Assembly (NCBI GenBank): GCA_949287925.1
Contig: CASEIR010000018.1
Coordinates: 1-60,875 of the forward strand
Direction: 5' to 3'
From: an uncultured Lachnospiraceae bacterium
GTDB lineage: Bacteria > Bacillota > Clostridia > Lachnospirales > Lachnospiraceae
DNA length: 60,875 nt
Both the position numbers and the translations under genes were made by a program. The stretch's first letter is position 1. The number at the start of each line of letters is the position of its first letter. Below are positions 24,582 to 32,375 of this stretch, in pieces. The notes under the pieces were generated by a model. It saw nothing but the letters and a program-made list of their open reading frames with translations, made no database searches and was not told the origin of the DNA.

Positions 24582-25220
24582 TCAAAACCCAAGAGAATCA
24601 TTTACTAGGATAACTTTGATTCTTTCCGGAATCTTGGAATAGCGTGTGATCAGAATCTGGCAACAGATACAATCCGGAGATTTGCAGTCGTAACAGCATC
24701 CGGTTTCGGAGCATGGAGTGCTGAGATTAAAGCGCTGCGCGTTGATCGGCGCAGCTTCATTTCGAGCTCTTGACATGGCTGCGTCAATATTTTTGACAAT
24801 TTTATTGATTCCCACTATCATGATTACATTTCTCGGGCCGGCGGCGATGGCAGATACACGGTTTGCAAATCCATCTATATTCACCATAATACCGTCTTCT
24901 GTAATGGCATTTGCGCTTGCAAGATAATAATCACAGTCATAGGCGGCAAGTTCAGCCGCTCGTTTTTCTTCCGGATTCGGAGCCGCCTCTCGATTATATA
25001 CGGTATAATTTCCGGAACAGACAGCGTCTTTCAGGCCGATTTCGGCAGCAGAAGTGGTCCCGCCCCAGGAAATACTGCTCCCTTCCGGGATGAGTTCCAA
25101 TGCCTTTTTCAATGCGTCTTCTTTTGTTTCTGTGAAATAGCCGGCCATATTTCGTGATTTTAGTCCTTTGATTACTTGTGCTGCCAAAAGTCGGTTGCGT
25201 TTTGTCCTGTTTTCATTCAT
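24582..25220 (-). CDS. LUD-domain (DUF162, lactate-utilisation-like) protein
   Basis: This 212-residue protein has the LUD fold signatures: SSISWGGTTSAAEIGL, YNREAAPNPEEK, SANAITEDGIMVNIDGFANR and AAGPRNVIMIVG. The LUD fold resembles phosphosugar-binding proteins; its best-known members (LutB/LutC) oxidise lactate, but small single-domain proteins like this one have no established reaction. A Cys-rich segment near the C-terminus (CSETGCCYDCKSPDCICC) could hold a metal or Fe-S cluster. GGGAGGT lies upstream of the ATG. No lutA/lutB partner is present. It stands between the two palindromic repeats. Confidence 0.88.
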   Translation of the reverse strand: MNENRTKRNRLLAAQVIKGLKSRNMAGYFTETKEDALKKALELIPEGSSISWGGTTSAAEIGLKDAVCSGNYTVYNREAAPNPEEKRAAELAAYDCDYYLASANAITEDGIMVNIDGFANRVSAIAAGPRNVIMIVGINKIVKNIDAAMSRARNEAAPINAQRFNLSTPCSETGCCYDCKSPDCICCQILITRYSKIPERIKVILVNDSLGF

Positions 25221-25262
25221 CTCAGTAACCTCCCATTTTAATCTTATGAAAATATTTCCTCA

Positions 25263-25268
25263 ATTATA
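25263..25268 (-). promoter_or_regulatory. Extended -10 promoter element of the LUD gene
   Basis: Minus strand TGATATAAT (TATAAT at 25268-25263 with TG one base before it), about 43 bases before the start codon. No good -35 box is visible. Confidence 0.5.
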
Positions 25269-25312
25269 TCACAAATGAAGAAAATATTCTAATTTGGGGA
25301 CAGGTGAGAGGC

Positions 25313-25354
25313 CAATGGGGACGGGGACTTTTTAAAAATTACCCGTCCCCATTG
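25313..25354. repeat. Palindromic repeat, copy 2 (GGGGACG...CGTCCCC type)
   Basis: CAATGGGGACGGG and CCCGTCCCCATTG are perfect 13-base arms around an AT-rich centre. Read on the minus strand, the element is followed about ten bases later by CCTGTCCCC, as in copy 1. It encodes the C-terminal residues and stop codon of the flavodoxin-like gene. Confidence 0.85.
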
Positions 25355-25841
25355 TAAATACTTTGGCGTGCTCTTCGTCCAGGCTGTCTGGATGTGTCAG
25401 CGCTTCATCAAAATTGCGGATCATCATATCTATTTGTGCGCTGTTTTCCGGCGTCCGCATTTTCTCATATTTCTGCCGTACTTTCTGCGGCATTTTACCT
25501 TGGCAGATAAAGCAGCCCAGATATTCGTTGTCGTCTTCGATCCAGGCGCTGGCATTTTTTTCAATGGTTTTGTAATATTCTGGCGAGCTTCCCATGCCGC
25601 AGGTGGCGAATAAAGCAATTTTCTTTTCGCTGAGTCCGCTTAAAAAATCGCTGACAGCGATGCTGCAGGTGCCGCGGTGGACGCAGAAGCCTATATAGTA
25701 TGTTTTCGCCTCCGGAATCGGCTTGTCGGTTGTGATATCAATCAGGTCTTTAGAATTGCCCGGCAGCTGAGAAAATATGGTGGCGGCGATTTTCTTGGTG
25801 TTGCCGGTTTCGCTTTGGTATAATACCAGATAATCTAACAT
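25332..25841 (-). CDS. Flavodoxin-family protein
   Basis: A 169-residue FMN-binding protein opening MLDYLVLYQSETGNTKKIA, where SETGNTK is the phosphate-binding loop of flavodoxins. Later segments (YYIGFCVHRGTCS, KIALFATCGMG, ECL-like YLGCFICQGKM) agree with the flavodoxin_4/BltR-type group rather than electron-transfer flavodoxins. It likely carries electrons or reduces a small molecule. AAAGGAGAA precedes the ATG. The last codons, TMGTGNF, and the stop are encoded by palindromic repeat copy 2, so the C-terminus was altered by that element. Confidence 0.85.
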   Translation of the reverse strand: MLDYLVLYQSETGNTKKIAATIFSQLPGNSKDLIDITTDKPIPEAKTYYIGFCVHRGTCSIAVSDFLSGLSEKKIALFATCGMGSSPEYYKTIEKNASAWIEDDNEYLGCFICQGKMPQKVRQKYEKMRTPENSAQIDMMIRNFDEALTHPDSLDEEHAKVFTMGTGNF

Positions 25842-25859
25842 GACAGTTCTCCTTTCTTG

Positions 25860-26261
25860 TCAGCTCTTTTTTATAAATGTTGTACTGCACCGGGGACAAC
25901 GGATTTCCACCCGCCCTTTGCCACGGGGAATGCGGATTTTCTGCCGGCAGTATGGGCATTTATAGATGTGGTGTGTTCTGCGCTGCATCATCAGATTTTT
26001 CTGGCGGTAAAAGAAATTGCGCAGCTTAGCGGTCTTGTTCAGATACCATTGATTTTCGGCAGAACGTCTATGGATATCTTTGGAGAACATACGGTAATAT
26101 TCGTAAATCAGAATCATCCAGGAAATCAGAATGAAGATCAGCCGATCTTCGCTGCCCGATAAAAACAATGCGATCAAACCGATTACCAGCAGAAATTTTC
26201 CGAAGGAATCGACACCGTATCTTCCATACATGAAACGTATCAGTTTTTCTTTCACGTTCAT
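25860..26261 (-). CDS. Small membrane protein with C-terminal zinc ribbon
   Basis: About 133 residues: two hydrophobic helices near the N-terminus (around FLLVIGLIALFLSG and RLIFILISWMILIYEYY), a basic stretch, and a zinc ribbon CPYC...CPRC at the C-terminus. It is common in Lachnospiraceae but has no known function. The start is uncertain: AGGAGG is followed by GTG-ATG-AAC-GTG, so either ATG 26261 or GTG 26255 could be used. It lies 18 bases upstream of the flavodoxin-like gene on the same strand and is probably co-transcribed with it. Confidence 0.7.
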   Translation of the reverse strand: MNVKEKLIRFMYGRYGVDSFGKFLLVIGLIALFLSGSEDRLIFILISWMILIYEYYRMFSKDIHRRSAENQWYLNKTAKLRNFFYRQKNLMMQRRTHHIYKCPYCRQKIRIPRGKGRVEIRCPRCSTTFIKKS

Positions 26262-26371
26262 CACCCTCCTAATAAGGATAATCATACGATACAGGCCGGT
26301 AATGTCAATAAACTGGAGATAAAAAATGTATAAAGTTTTTTATGACGGCCATCCCTTTTGCAAAACGGATG

Positions 26372-26380
26372 TGATATAAT
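26372..26380 (+). promoter_or_regulatory. Extended -10 promoter of the cysteine desulfidase-family gene
   Basis: TGATATAAT (TATAAT 26375-26380) lies 30 bases before the start codon. No consensus -35 box is seen. Confidence 0.6.
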
Positions 26381-26410
26381 GGCGTCAAAAAGAAAAGGAC
26401 GGGATAATCT

Positions 26411-27700
26411 ATGGAAGAACTGACAAGATTGATCCGGGAAGATATGAAGCCGGCATTAGGAGTAACAGAGCCGGGAGCGATTGCATTTGCGGTGGCAAGC
26501 GCAAAGAAATATGTGCAAGGTGAAGTGAAGCGTGTTCGTGTGGCTTTGAATTCTGGTATGTATAAAAATGCGTTTACCTGCGGAATTCCCAATTCTATAA
26601 GATTCGGTAACCTATATGCCGCGGCGTTGGGAGCGGTAGCTGCCAATGCGGACAAAGGATTGGAGTCTCTTGCGGATATCCGGCCGGAAGACGATGACCG
26701 GGCGGCGGCCATGGTTGACGCCGGAATGATAGAAGTGTGCATGGATCACATCGGATCGGAGATCACGATTGACGCGTCTGTGGAAACAGAAGAGGGTTAC
26801 TGCACCGTTCGGATTCGGGATGAACATACCAGGATTATAGAGATAGAAAAAAATGGCATGCTTTTGTATCAGAAACAGACAGAAGCGCAGAAAAAAGAGT
26901 CGGATTCGGGTAAAAAGGCAGAAGAAGAGCCAATCATTCACCGATATCTGGTAAAAGAGATTTTTAAATACGCCAAAGAAGTTCCGGAAGATGAGATCGG
27001 ATTTATCCGAGAGGCATTTTCCATGAACCTGAAGCTGCTGGAAGAAGGACTTGCATCGGAACGGGCTGTTATTGCCCGTGCGCTATATGAAGAAAACGGC
27101 GGGCGGATTATCGGAGAAAACTGCCAAAAAACGGCGCAGCTGTTGTGCGGCGGGGCCATTGAGGCCAGAGTGCTGGGGCTTAGCCGTCCGGCAATGAGTA
27201 TCACGGGGAGCGGCGCCCATGGAATTATTGCCACGATGCCGCTTTTTGCCTGTATGAAAACAGAGCAGCGGAGCGAAGAAATTCTGCTGAGAGCCACAGC
27301 GCTCAGTTACCTGATCACCATGTATATCAAGGAATATTCCGGCAAACTGTCTGCTTTCTGCGGCTGTGGTATTGCGGCGGGGACTGGCATGGCCTGCGGA
27401 CTGGCTTTCATGAGAGGCGGCCGGGAAGAAGAGATATCGAGAGTGATCTGGAATATGGCAAGCGGTCTGACTGGAATGATCTGCGACGGCGGCAATCATG
27501 GCTGTGCAATGAAAGGGATAGTGGCCACCGACGCCGCATTTCGCGCAGTGGAACTGGCGGAAAAAGGGATCTGCATCGAAGCAGTTCATGGGATTAACGG
27601 CAGGACACCGGAAGATACTATGCGGTTTATGGGAAAGATCGCCTCGCCTGGAATGGAAGAGACAGAAAAAACAATCGTGGAGATCATGGAACAAAAATAG
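26411..27700 (+). CDS. L-cysteine desulfidase / UPF0597 family protein (CyuA/YhaM-type)
   Basis: A 429-residue protein related to the alpha chain of L-serine dehydratase. Known members hold a [4Fe-4S] cluster and break L-cysteine to pyruvate, ammonia and sulfide. Conserved segments are VTEPGAIAFAVA, LNSGMYKNAFTCGIPN, ITGSGAHGIIATMP, FCGCGIAAGTGMACG and CDGGNHGCAMK, whose cysteines are the cluster ligands. A promoter with TATAAT lies just upstream. Substrate assignment between cysteine and serine rests on family similarity only. It precedes sortase B by 19 bases and could share a transcript. Confidence 0.88.
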   Translation: MEELTRLIREDMKPALGVTEPGAIAFAVASAKKYVQGEVKRVRVALNSGMYKNAFTCGIPNSIRFGNLYAAALGAVAANADKGLESLADIRPEDDDRAAAMVDAGMIEVCMDHIGSEITIDASVETEEGYCTVRIRDEHTRIIEIEKNGMLLYQKQTEAQKKESDSGKKAEEEPIIHRYLVKEIFKYAKEVPEDEIGFIREAFSMNLKLLEEGLASERAVIARALYEENGGRIIGENCQKTAQLLCGGAIEARVLGLSRPAMSITGSGAHGIIATMPLFACMKTEQRSEEILLRATALSYLITMYIKEYSGKLSAFCGCGIAAGTGMACGLAFMRGGREEEISRVIWNMASGLTGMICDGGNHGCAMKGIVATDAAFRAVELAEKGICIEAVHGINGRTPEDTMRFMGKIASPGMEETEKTIVEIMEQK

Positions 27701-27719
27701 AAGGAAGTAATGTGTAATT

Positions 27720-28523
27720 ATGAAAGAAGATAGAAAAAAACGATATCATAGAGGGAGGAAGAAGAAAAAGGGCGGATGGATTTCCAACATCATTCTGATC
27801 CTGGCATTGATTGTATTTATTGTGTCTGCGTACCAGCTGATCAAGATAGGAAAAGGCTATTGGGACGGCCGCAGCGAGTATGAGAAGATCCGGGATCTTG
27901 CGATCGAGAGCGACGGAGATAAGAATGGAGAAGAAAGCCAGTTCCGAGTGAATTTTGATGAACTATTAGCCATTAATCCTGACACTATCGGATGGATCCG
28001 CTTTTCCCCGGAACCATCCATTATCAGTTATCCCATCGTGCAGGGCGATGATAATGACAAATATTTGCATAAGACATTTTCCGCGAATGAGAATACATTG
28101 GGAGCAATCTTTCTGAATGTGGGTAACAAGCCTGATTTTTCGGACCGTAATTCCATCATATACGGACACCGGATGAAGGACGGATCCATGTTCCGGCACC
28201 TACAGGATTATGAGGATCAATCCTTCTGGGAAAGTAATCCGTATTTTTATATTTATACGCCGGACGGCAGAGAAATTACTTATCACATCTATTCTGTGGG
28301 CCAGGTAGAGGATACTTCCGATACCTATCTGACCGTATTCGAAAGTGAGGAGGCATATCAGAATTTCCTCAATATGACAAAGGAAGTGTCTGCATATGAT
28401 ACCGGGGTTGAGGTGACGGTGGAAGATACAATTGTGACATTGTCTACCTGTACCAGCGCCAGTGACGAACATCGATTTGTGGTGCGTGGAGTGAAAGAAA
28501 AAGAGGTGAATCTGAACGAGTGA
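27720..28523 (+). CDS. srtB: Class B sortase
   Basis: A membrane-anchored transpeptidase that attaches proteins to peptidoglycan through a cleaved sorting signal. The 267 residues have a very basic N-terminus (Lys/Arg-rich, 1-18), a single membrane helix (about 21-40) and the sortase barrel with catalytic His150 (IIYGHRM), Cys244 (TLSTC) and Arg252 (EHRFVVRG). The spacing and the extra N-terminal region place it in class B. No substrate with an NPxTG-like signal is encoded nearby. The stop codon overlaps the start of the DUF951 gene. Confidence 0.94.
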   Translation: MKEDRKKRYHRGRKKKKGGWISNIILILALIVFIVSAYQLIKIGKGYWDGRSEYEKIRDLAIESDGDKNGEESQFRVNFDELLAINPDTIGWIRFSPEPSIISYPIVQGDDNDKYLHKTFSANENTLGAIFLNVGNKPDFSDRNSIIYGHRMKDGSMFRHLQDYEDQSFWESNPYFYIYTPDGREITYHIYSVGQVEDTSDTYLTVFESEEAYQNFLNMTKEVSAYDTGVEVTVEDTIVTLSTCTSASDEHRFVVRGVKEKEVNLNE

Positions 28524-28717
28524 TGAAAAAAGATTATGTATATGAAGTCGGCGATGTGGTAACCATGAAAAAACCCCATCCCTGTGGAAGTAAAGAATGG
28601 GAAATCCTGCGGGTCGGAGCAGATTTCAGACTGAAGTGCAAAGGCTGCGGACATCAGATCATGATTGCCCGGAAACTGGTGGAAAAAAACACGAAAGATT
28701 TGAAGAAAAAAGCTTGA
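28523..28717 (+). CDS. DUF951 family small protein
   Basis: A 64-residue protein, MKKDYVYEVGDVVTMKKPHP, with CGSKEWEILRVG and a second CxxC, KCKGCGHQIMI. The Cys pattern suggests zinc binding. The family commonly lies upstream of rpsF in Firmicutes, as here, and probably belongs to RNA or ribosome biology, but no function is established. The ATG at 28523 overlaps the sortase stop (TGATG); GTG 28520 is an alternative start. The stop region contains the rpsF promoter. Confidence 0.85.
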   Translation: MKKDYVYEVGDVVTMKKPHPCGSKEWEILRVGADFRLKCKGCGHQIMIARKLVEKNTKDLKKKA

Positions 28718-28742
28718 AACAAACAGACAAGTATGCTATCAT
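28714..28742 (+). promoter_or_regulatory. Promoter of the rpsF-ssb-rpsR operon
   Basis: TTGAAA (28714-28719), 17-base spacer, TATCAT (28737-28742). It overlaps the stop codon of DUF951. The roughly 95-base leader contains GCTCCC/GAGC-GGGGG complementarity that might be an S6:S18 autoregulatory site, which I cannot confirm. Confidence 0.75.
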
Positions 28743-28846
28743 GTCAAATTGTGATACATTATATTTCTGCTGCATTTCGCAGCGGACATCCTTGCTCCCA
28801 TATAAGTTGAGCGGGGGCCAAAAGACCAGAAGGAGGTGCAGATGAC

Positions 28847-29134
28847 ATGAACAAGTATGAATTAGCTGTTGTTGTCAGTGCAAAAATCGAAGATGACGAG
28901 AGAGCACAGGTTATCGAGAAAGTAAAAGCTTTAGTAGAGCGTTTCGGTGGCCAGATCTCCGACGTTGATGAATGGGGTAAGAAGAAATTAGCTTACGAAA
29001 TTCAGAAGATGAAAGAAGCATATTACTATTTCATCCACTTCGAATCTGATGCCAAGACTCCAGGCGAAATCGAACAGAGAATTCGCATCATGGACAACGT
29101 GATCAGATATTTATGCGTTAGACAGGAAGCATAA
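28847..29134 (+). CDS. rpsF: 30S ribosomal protein S6
   Basis: A 95-residue ribosomal protein that forms a heterodimer with S18 on the platform of the small subunit. It begins MNKYELAVVVSAKI and contains the typical DEWGKKKLAYEIQKMKEAYY and RIMDNVIRYL segments. AGGAGGTG precedes the ATG. First gene of the conserved rpsF-ssb-rpsR operon. Confidence 0.97.
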   Translation: MNKYELAVVVSAKIEDDERAQVIEKVKALVERFGGQISDVDEWGKKKLAYEIQKMKEAYYYFIHFESDAKTPGEIEQRIRIMDNVIRYLCVRQEA

Positions 29135-29154
29135 GCAGGAAGTAGAGGTAAGAT

Positions 29155-29610
29155 ATGAATAAAGTAATTTTGATGGGACGCTTGACAAGAGATCCTGAAG
29201 TCAGATACTCACAGGGAGATAATCCGACGGCAGTTGCCAGATATACACTGGCAGTGGACCGCAGATTCAGACGTAACAATGATGGCGATCAGAGCGCTGA
29301 TTTCATCGGATGTGTAGCATTCGGAAGAAGCGCAGAGTTTGCAGAGAAATATTTCCGCCAGGGACTGAAGGTTATCGTAACCGGACGTATCCAAACCGGA
29401 AGTTATACCAACAGAGATGGTCAGAAGGTCTACACTACTGATGTGGTAGTAGAGGATCAGGAATTTGCGGAAAGTAAATCTGTAAGCGACGCGAACGCAG
29501 GAAGTTTCCGTGCGGCAGCCCCGTCACCGGCTCCGGCACCAGTTTCTGATGCGGGCGACGGCTTCATGAATATTCCGGATGGAATCGATGAAGAATTACC
29601 GTTCAATTAA
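29155..29610 (+). CDS. ssb: Single-stranded DNA-binding protein
   Basis: A 151-residue SSB. The OB-fold core runs from MNKVILMGRLTRDPE to about residue 110. A Pro/Ala-rich disordered linker follows, and the acidic tip is DEELPFN, the contact site for replication and repair proteins. It coats single-stranded DNA at forks and repair sites. AGTAGAGG lies before the ATG. Placed between rpsF and rpsR, as in most Firmicutes. Confidence 0.97.
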   Translation: MNKVILMGRLTRDPEVRYSQGDNPTAVARYTLAVDRRFRRNNDGDQSADFIGCVAFGRSAEFAEKYFRQGLKVIVTGRIQTGSYTNRDGQKVYTTDVVVEDQEFAESKSVSDANAGSFRAAAPSPAPAPVSDAGDGFMNIPDGIDEELPFN

Positions 29611-29642
29611 TTTGAGTAATTGTTGAAAGGAGATTTGTTGAC

Positions 29643-29909
29643 ATGGCTTACGATAAAGCAGCTCGTCCGGAAGGCGGATTCAAGAGAAGACCAGGCGGAC
29701 GCAGAAGAAAAAAAGTATGTGTGTTCTGTGGAAAAGAGAACAATGAAATCGATTACAAGGATGTTGCAAAACTGAGAAAGTATATCTCTGAGAGAGGAAA
29801 AATCCTTCCGAGAAGAATCACAGGAAACTGTGCAAAACATCAGAGAGCTCTGACTGTTGCTATCAAGAGAGCACGTCACATTGCTCTGATGCCATACGTG
29901 CAGGAGTAA
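29643..29909 (+). CDS. rpsR: 30S ribosomal protein S18
   Basis: An 88-residue basic ribosomal protein that partners S6. The N-terminal Arg/Lys/Gly-rich tail is followed by [36 protein letters not shown] and [15 protein letters not shown]. The CVFC pair is a zinc-type variant found in many Firmicutes S18 proteins. AAAGGAGA precedes the ATG, and a strong terminator follows. Confidence 0.97.
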   Translation: MAYDKAARPEGGFKRRPGGRRRKKVCVFCGKENNEIDYKDVAKLRKYISERGKILPRRITGNCAKHQRALTVAIKRARHIALMPYVQE

Positions 29910-29940
29910 TTTAATTAGTCGAGTATGAGTGAATGAAAGA

Positions 29941-29984
29941 AAAGCCTTTAAGCGCTGGGGATCCGGTGCTTAAAGGCTTTTTTA
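29941..29984 (+). terminator. Terminator of the rpsF operon
   Basis: AAAGCCTTTAAGC and GCTTAAAGGCTTT form a 13-bp stem followed by TTTTT. Confidence 0.95.
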
Positions 29985-30046
29985 TAACAGGTGTTTTCGG
30001 AATATATAAAATAGCAAGAATAATAAAAATGTCAACAATATGATAA

Positions 30047-30075
30047 TTGACGGAAGGTTTTTTTTTTAATATGCT
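30047..30075 (+). promoter_or_regulatory. Promoter of the GH112 phosphorylase gene
   Basis: TTGACG (30047-30052), 17-base spacer containing a T-run, TATGCT (30070-30075). The gene thus has its own promoter. The neighbouring AraC regulator is a candidate activator. Confidence 0.6.
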
Positions 30076-30134
30076 AATTCTACAATGAAAGTTATGGTTG
30101 TTGAGAAGCTTTTGAAAAAGAAAGGAGAATGAAC

Positions 30135-32297
30135 GTGAAAGAGCAGACCAAAGGAAGGGTGACGATTCCTACAGATGTGGATGTTGTGCCCGAAACATTG
30201 GAATTAGTAGATCGTTGGGGAGCGGATGCTATCCGGGACTGCGACGGAACGGATTACCCGGAAGAACTGAAGAATGTAGATGCGAAAGTGTATTCCACTT
30301 ATTACACAACTCGTAAGGATAACGCATGGGCGAAGGCAAACCCGGAAGAGATCCAGCAGATGTATATTATGACGCCGTTTTATACGGCGGTAGACAGCAG
30401 CCTGTCCATTCACCTTATGAATCATTTGTACCCGGATATGCTGAAGGTGAATGACCATGATGACATCACGAGATGGTGGGAAGTGATCGACCGTACGACC
30501 GGAGAAGTAGTTCCAACGAATGCATGGAGCTATGACGGGCAGACCGGAGACGTTACGCTGCATGAAGCAAAACCATTCCATGATTACACGGTAAGCTTCC
30601 TTGCTTATATCATGTGGGATCCGGTACATATGTACAACGCAGTGACGAATGGATGGACCAATTTTGAAAAACAGATTACTTTTGATGTGCGGCAGCCGAA
30701 GACAAAGGCATATTCTATGGAAAGACTGCGCAAATACAGTGCGGACAATCCGCATATCGACGTAATTCGATATACCACATTCTTCCATCAATTTACATTG
30801 ATCTTTGACGAGCTGGCTCGTGAAAAATATGTGGACTGGTATGGATATTCTGCGTCTGTCAGCCCCTATATCCTGGAGCAGTTTGAAAAAGAAGTGGGGT
30901 ATAAGTTCCGTCCGGAATTTATCATCGATCAGGGCTACATGAATAACACATATCGAATTCCTTCCAAAGAATTCCAGGATTTCCAGGCATTCCAGAGGAG
31001 AGAAGTGACCAGACTTGCAAAAGAGATGGTGGATATCACGCATGAATGCGGAAAGGAAGCCATGATGTTCCTGGGAGACCACTGGATCGGTATGGAACCT
31101 TTCATGGATGAATTCAAACAGGTAGGACTGGACGCGGTTGTAGGAAGTGTTGGAAATGGCGCGACACTCCGTTTGATCAGCGATATTGAAGGTGTGAAAT
31201 ATACAGAAGGACGTCTGCTTCCATATTTCTTCCCGGATACCTTCCATGAAGGCGGAGATCCGGTAAAAGAAGCGAAGGTAAATTGGGTGACGGCAAGACG
31301 CGCGATTTTAAGAAAACCCATCGATCGTATCGGTTACGGCGGATACTTGAAGCTGGCGATGCAGTTCCCTGAGTTTATTGATTATGTGGAAAGCGTATGT
31401 AAGGAATTCCGAACACTGTATGATAACATTAAAGGAACGACCCCGTACTGCATCAAGAAAGTGGCTGTATTAAACTGCTGGGGCAAGATGCGTGCATGGG
31501 GCAATCATATGGTACATCATGCGATCTACTACAAACAGAACTATTCCTATGCGGGCGTGATCGAAGCGCTGAGCGGAGCGCCGTTCGACGTACAGTGGAT
31601 CAGTTTTGACGATATTCGCAGAGATCCAAAGATCCTGGACGATATTGACGTCATCCTGAATGTGGGAGACGCAGATACCGCATACACCGGTGGTAATAAC
31701 TGGACAGACGAAACCATCGTGACCGCAGTCAAACGTTTCATTTATAATGGCGGCGGTTTTATCGGAGTAGGCGAGCCGGCAGCGCATCAGCATGAAGGAC
31801 ATTTCTTCCAGCTGGCGACTGTGATGGGTGTGGAAGAAGAAAATGGATTCACGCTGAATGTGGATAAATATAACTGGGATGAGCATGAACACTTCATTAC
31901 GGAAGACGTTAAGGGCGAGATTGATTTTGGCGAAGGCAAGAAGAATATCTACGCACTGGATGGCACTACGATTCTGAAACAGAAAGAGAAAGAAGTGCAG
32001 CTGGCGGTAAATGAGTTCGGCGGCGGACGCTGCGTTTATATCAGCGGACTTCCATACAGTTTTGAAAACAGCCGTATGCTGTACCGCTCCATTCTCTGGG
32101 CGTCTCACGATGAGGACAATCTGAAGAAATGGTTCAGCACGAACTACAATGTAGAAGTACATGCCTATGTGAAAAATGGAAAATACTGTGTGGTCAACAA
32201 TACATACGAGCCACAGAGCACAACCGTTTACAAGGGAGACGGAACTAGTTTTGATCTGGATCTGGAGGCAAATGGAATCTACTGGTACGAAATTTAA
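30135..32297 (+). CDS. lnpA: 1,3-beta-galactosyl-N-acetylhexosamine phosphorylase (GH112)
   Basis: A cytoplasmic enzyme that splits galacto-N-biose or lacto-N-biose with phosphate, giving alpha-galactose 1-phosphate and GalNAc or GlcNAc. These disaccharides are the cores of mucin O-glycans and type-1 milk oligosaccharides. The protein of about 720 residues begins KEQTKGRVTIPTD and shows GH112 segments such as WYGYSASVSPYILEQFEKE and FIIDQGYMNNTYRIPSKEF, whose Asp (about 265) is the likely general acid. A C-terminal glutamine-amidotransferase-like domain and a small beta domain follow. GTG 30135 fits AAAGGAG better than ATG 30129, which is two residues upstream. LNB versus GNB preference cannot be told. 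It is monocistronic and converges on an AraC gene. Confidence 0.93.
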   Translation: MKEQTKGRVTIPTDVDVVPETLELVDRWGADAIRDCDGTDYPEELKNVDAKVYSTYYTTRKDNAWAKANPEEIQQMYIMTPFYTAVDSSLSIHLMNHLYPDMLKVNDHDDITRWWEVIDRTTGEVVPTNAWSYDGQTGDVTLHEAKPFHDYTVSFLAYIMWDPVHMYNAVTNGWTNFEKQITFDVRQPKTKAYSMERLRKYSADNPHIDVIRYTTFFHQFTLIFDELAREKYVDWYGYSASVSPYILEQFEKEVGYKFRPEFIIDQGYMNNTYRIPSKEFQDFQAFQRREVTRLAKEMVDITHECGKEAMMFLGDHWIGMEPFMDEFKQVGLDAVVGSVGNGATLRLISDIEGVKYTEGRLLPYFFPDTFHEGGDPVKEAKVNWVTARRAILRKPIDRIGYGGYLKLAMQFPEFIDYVESVCKEFRTLYDNIKGTTPYCIKKVAVLNCWGKMRAWGNHMVHHAIYYKQNYSYAGVIEALSGAPFDVQWISFDDIRRDPKILDDIDVILNVGDADTAYTGGNNWTDETIVTAVKRFIYNGGGFIGVGEPAAHQHEGHFFQLATVMGVEEENGFTLNVDKYNWDEHEHFITEDVKGEIDFGEGKKNIYALDGTTILKQKEKEVQLAVNEFGGGRCVYISGLPYSFENSRMLYRSILWASHDEDNLKKWFSTNYNVEVHAYVKNGKYCVVNNTYEPQSTTVYKGDGTSFDLDLEANGIYWYEI

Positions 32298-32308
32298 ATA
32301 GCAAGCGG

Positions 32309-32340
32309 CAAGAGGCAGAGCGGATGCTCTGCCTCTTGTA
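32309..32340. terminator. Bidirectional terminator between the phosphorylase and AraC genes
   Basis: CAAGAGGCAGAGC and GCTCTGCCTCTTG are a perfect 13-bp dyad with a GGAT loop, between two convergent stops. Confidence 0.85.
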
Positions 32341-32375
32341 ATTTGTCCGGCGCCGGGTGAGACGAAGCCGGACAA

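Noticed and set aside
28743-28846. S6:S18 autoregulatory leader of rpsF
   Set aside because: Some complementarity is present (GCTCCC with GAGCGGGGG), but I could not identify the conserved binding bulge, so it is only mentioned in the promoter entry.
30204-31247. Long 347-codon frame antisense to the GH112 gene
   Set aside because: It mirrors the phosphorylase coding sequence, with no ribosome site or recognisable domain.
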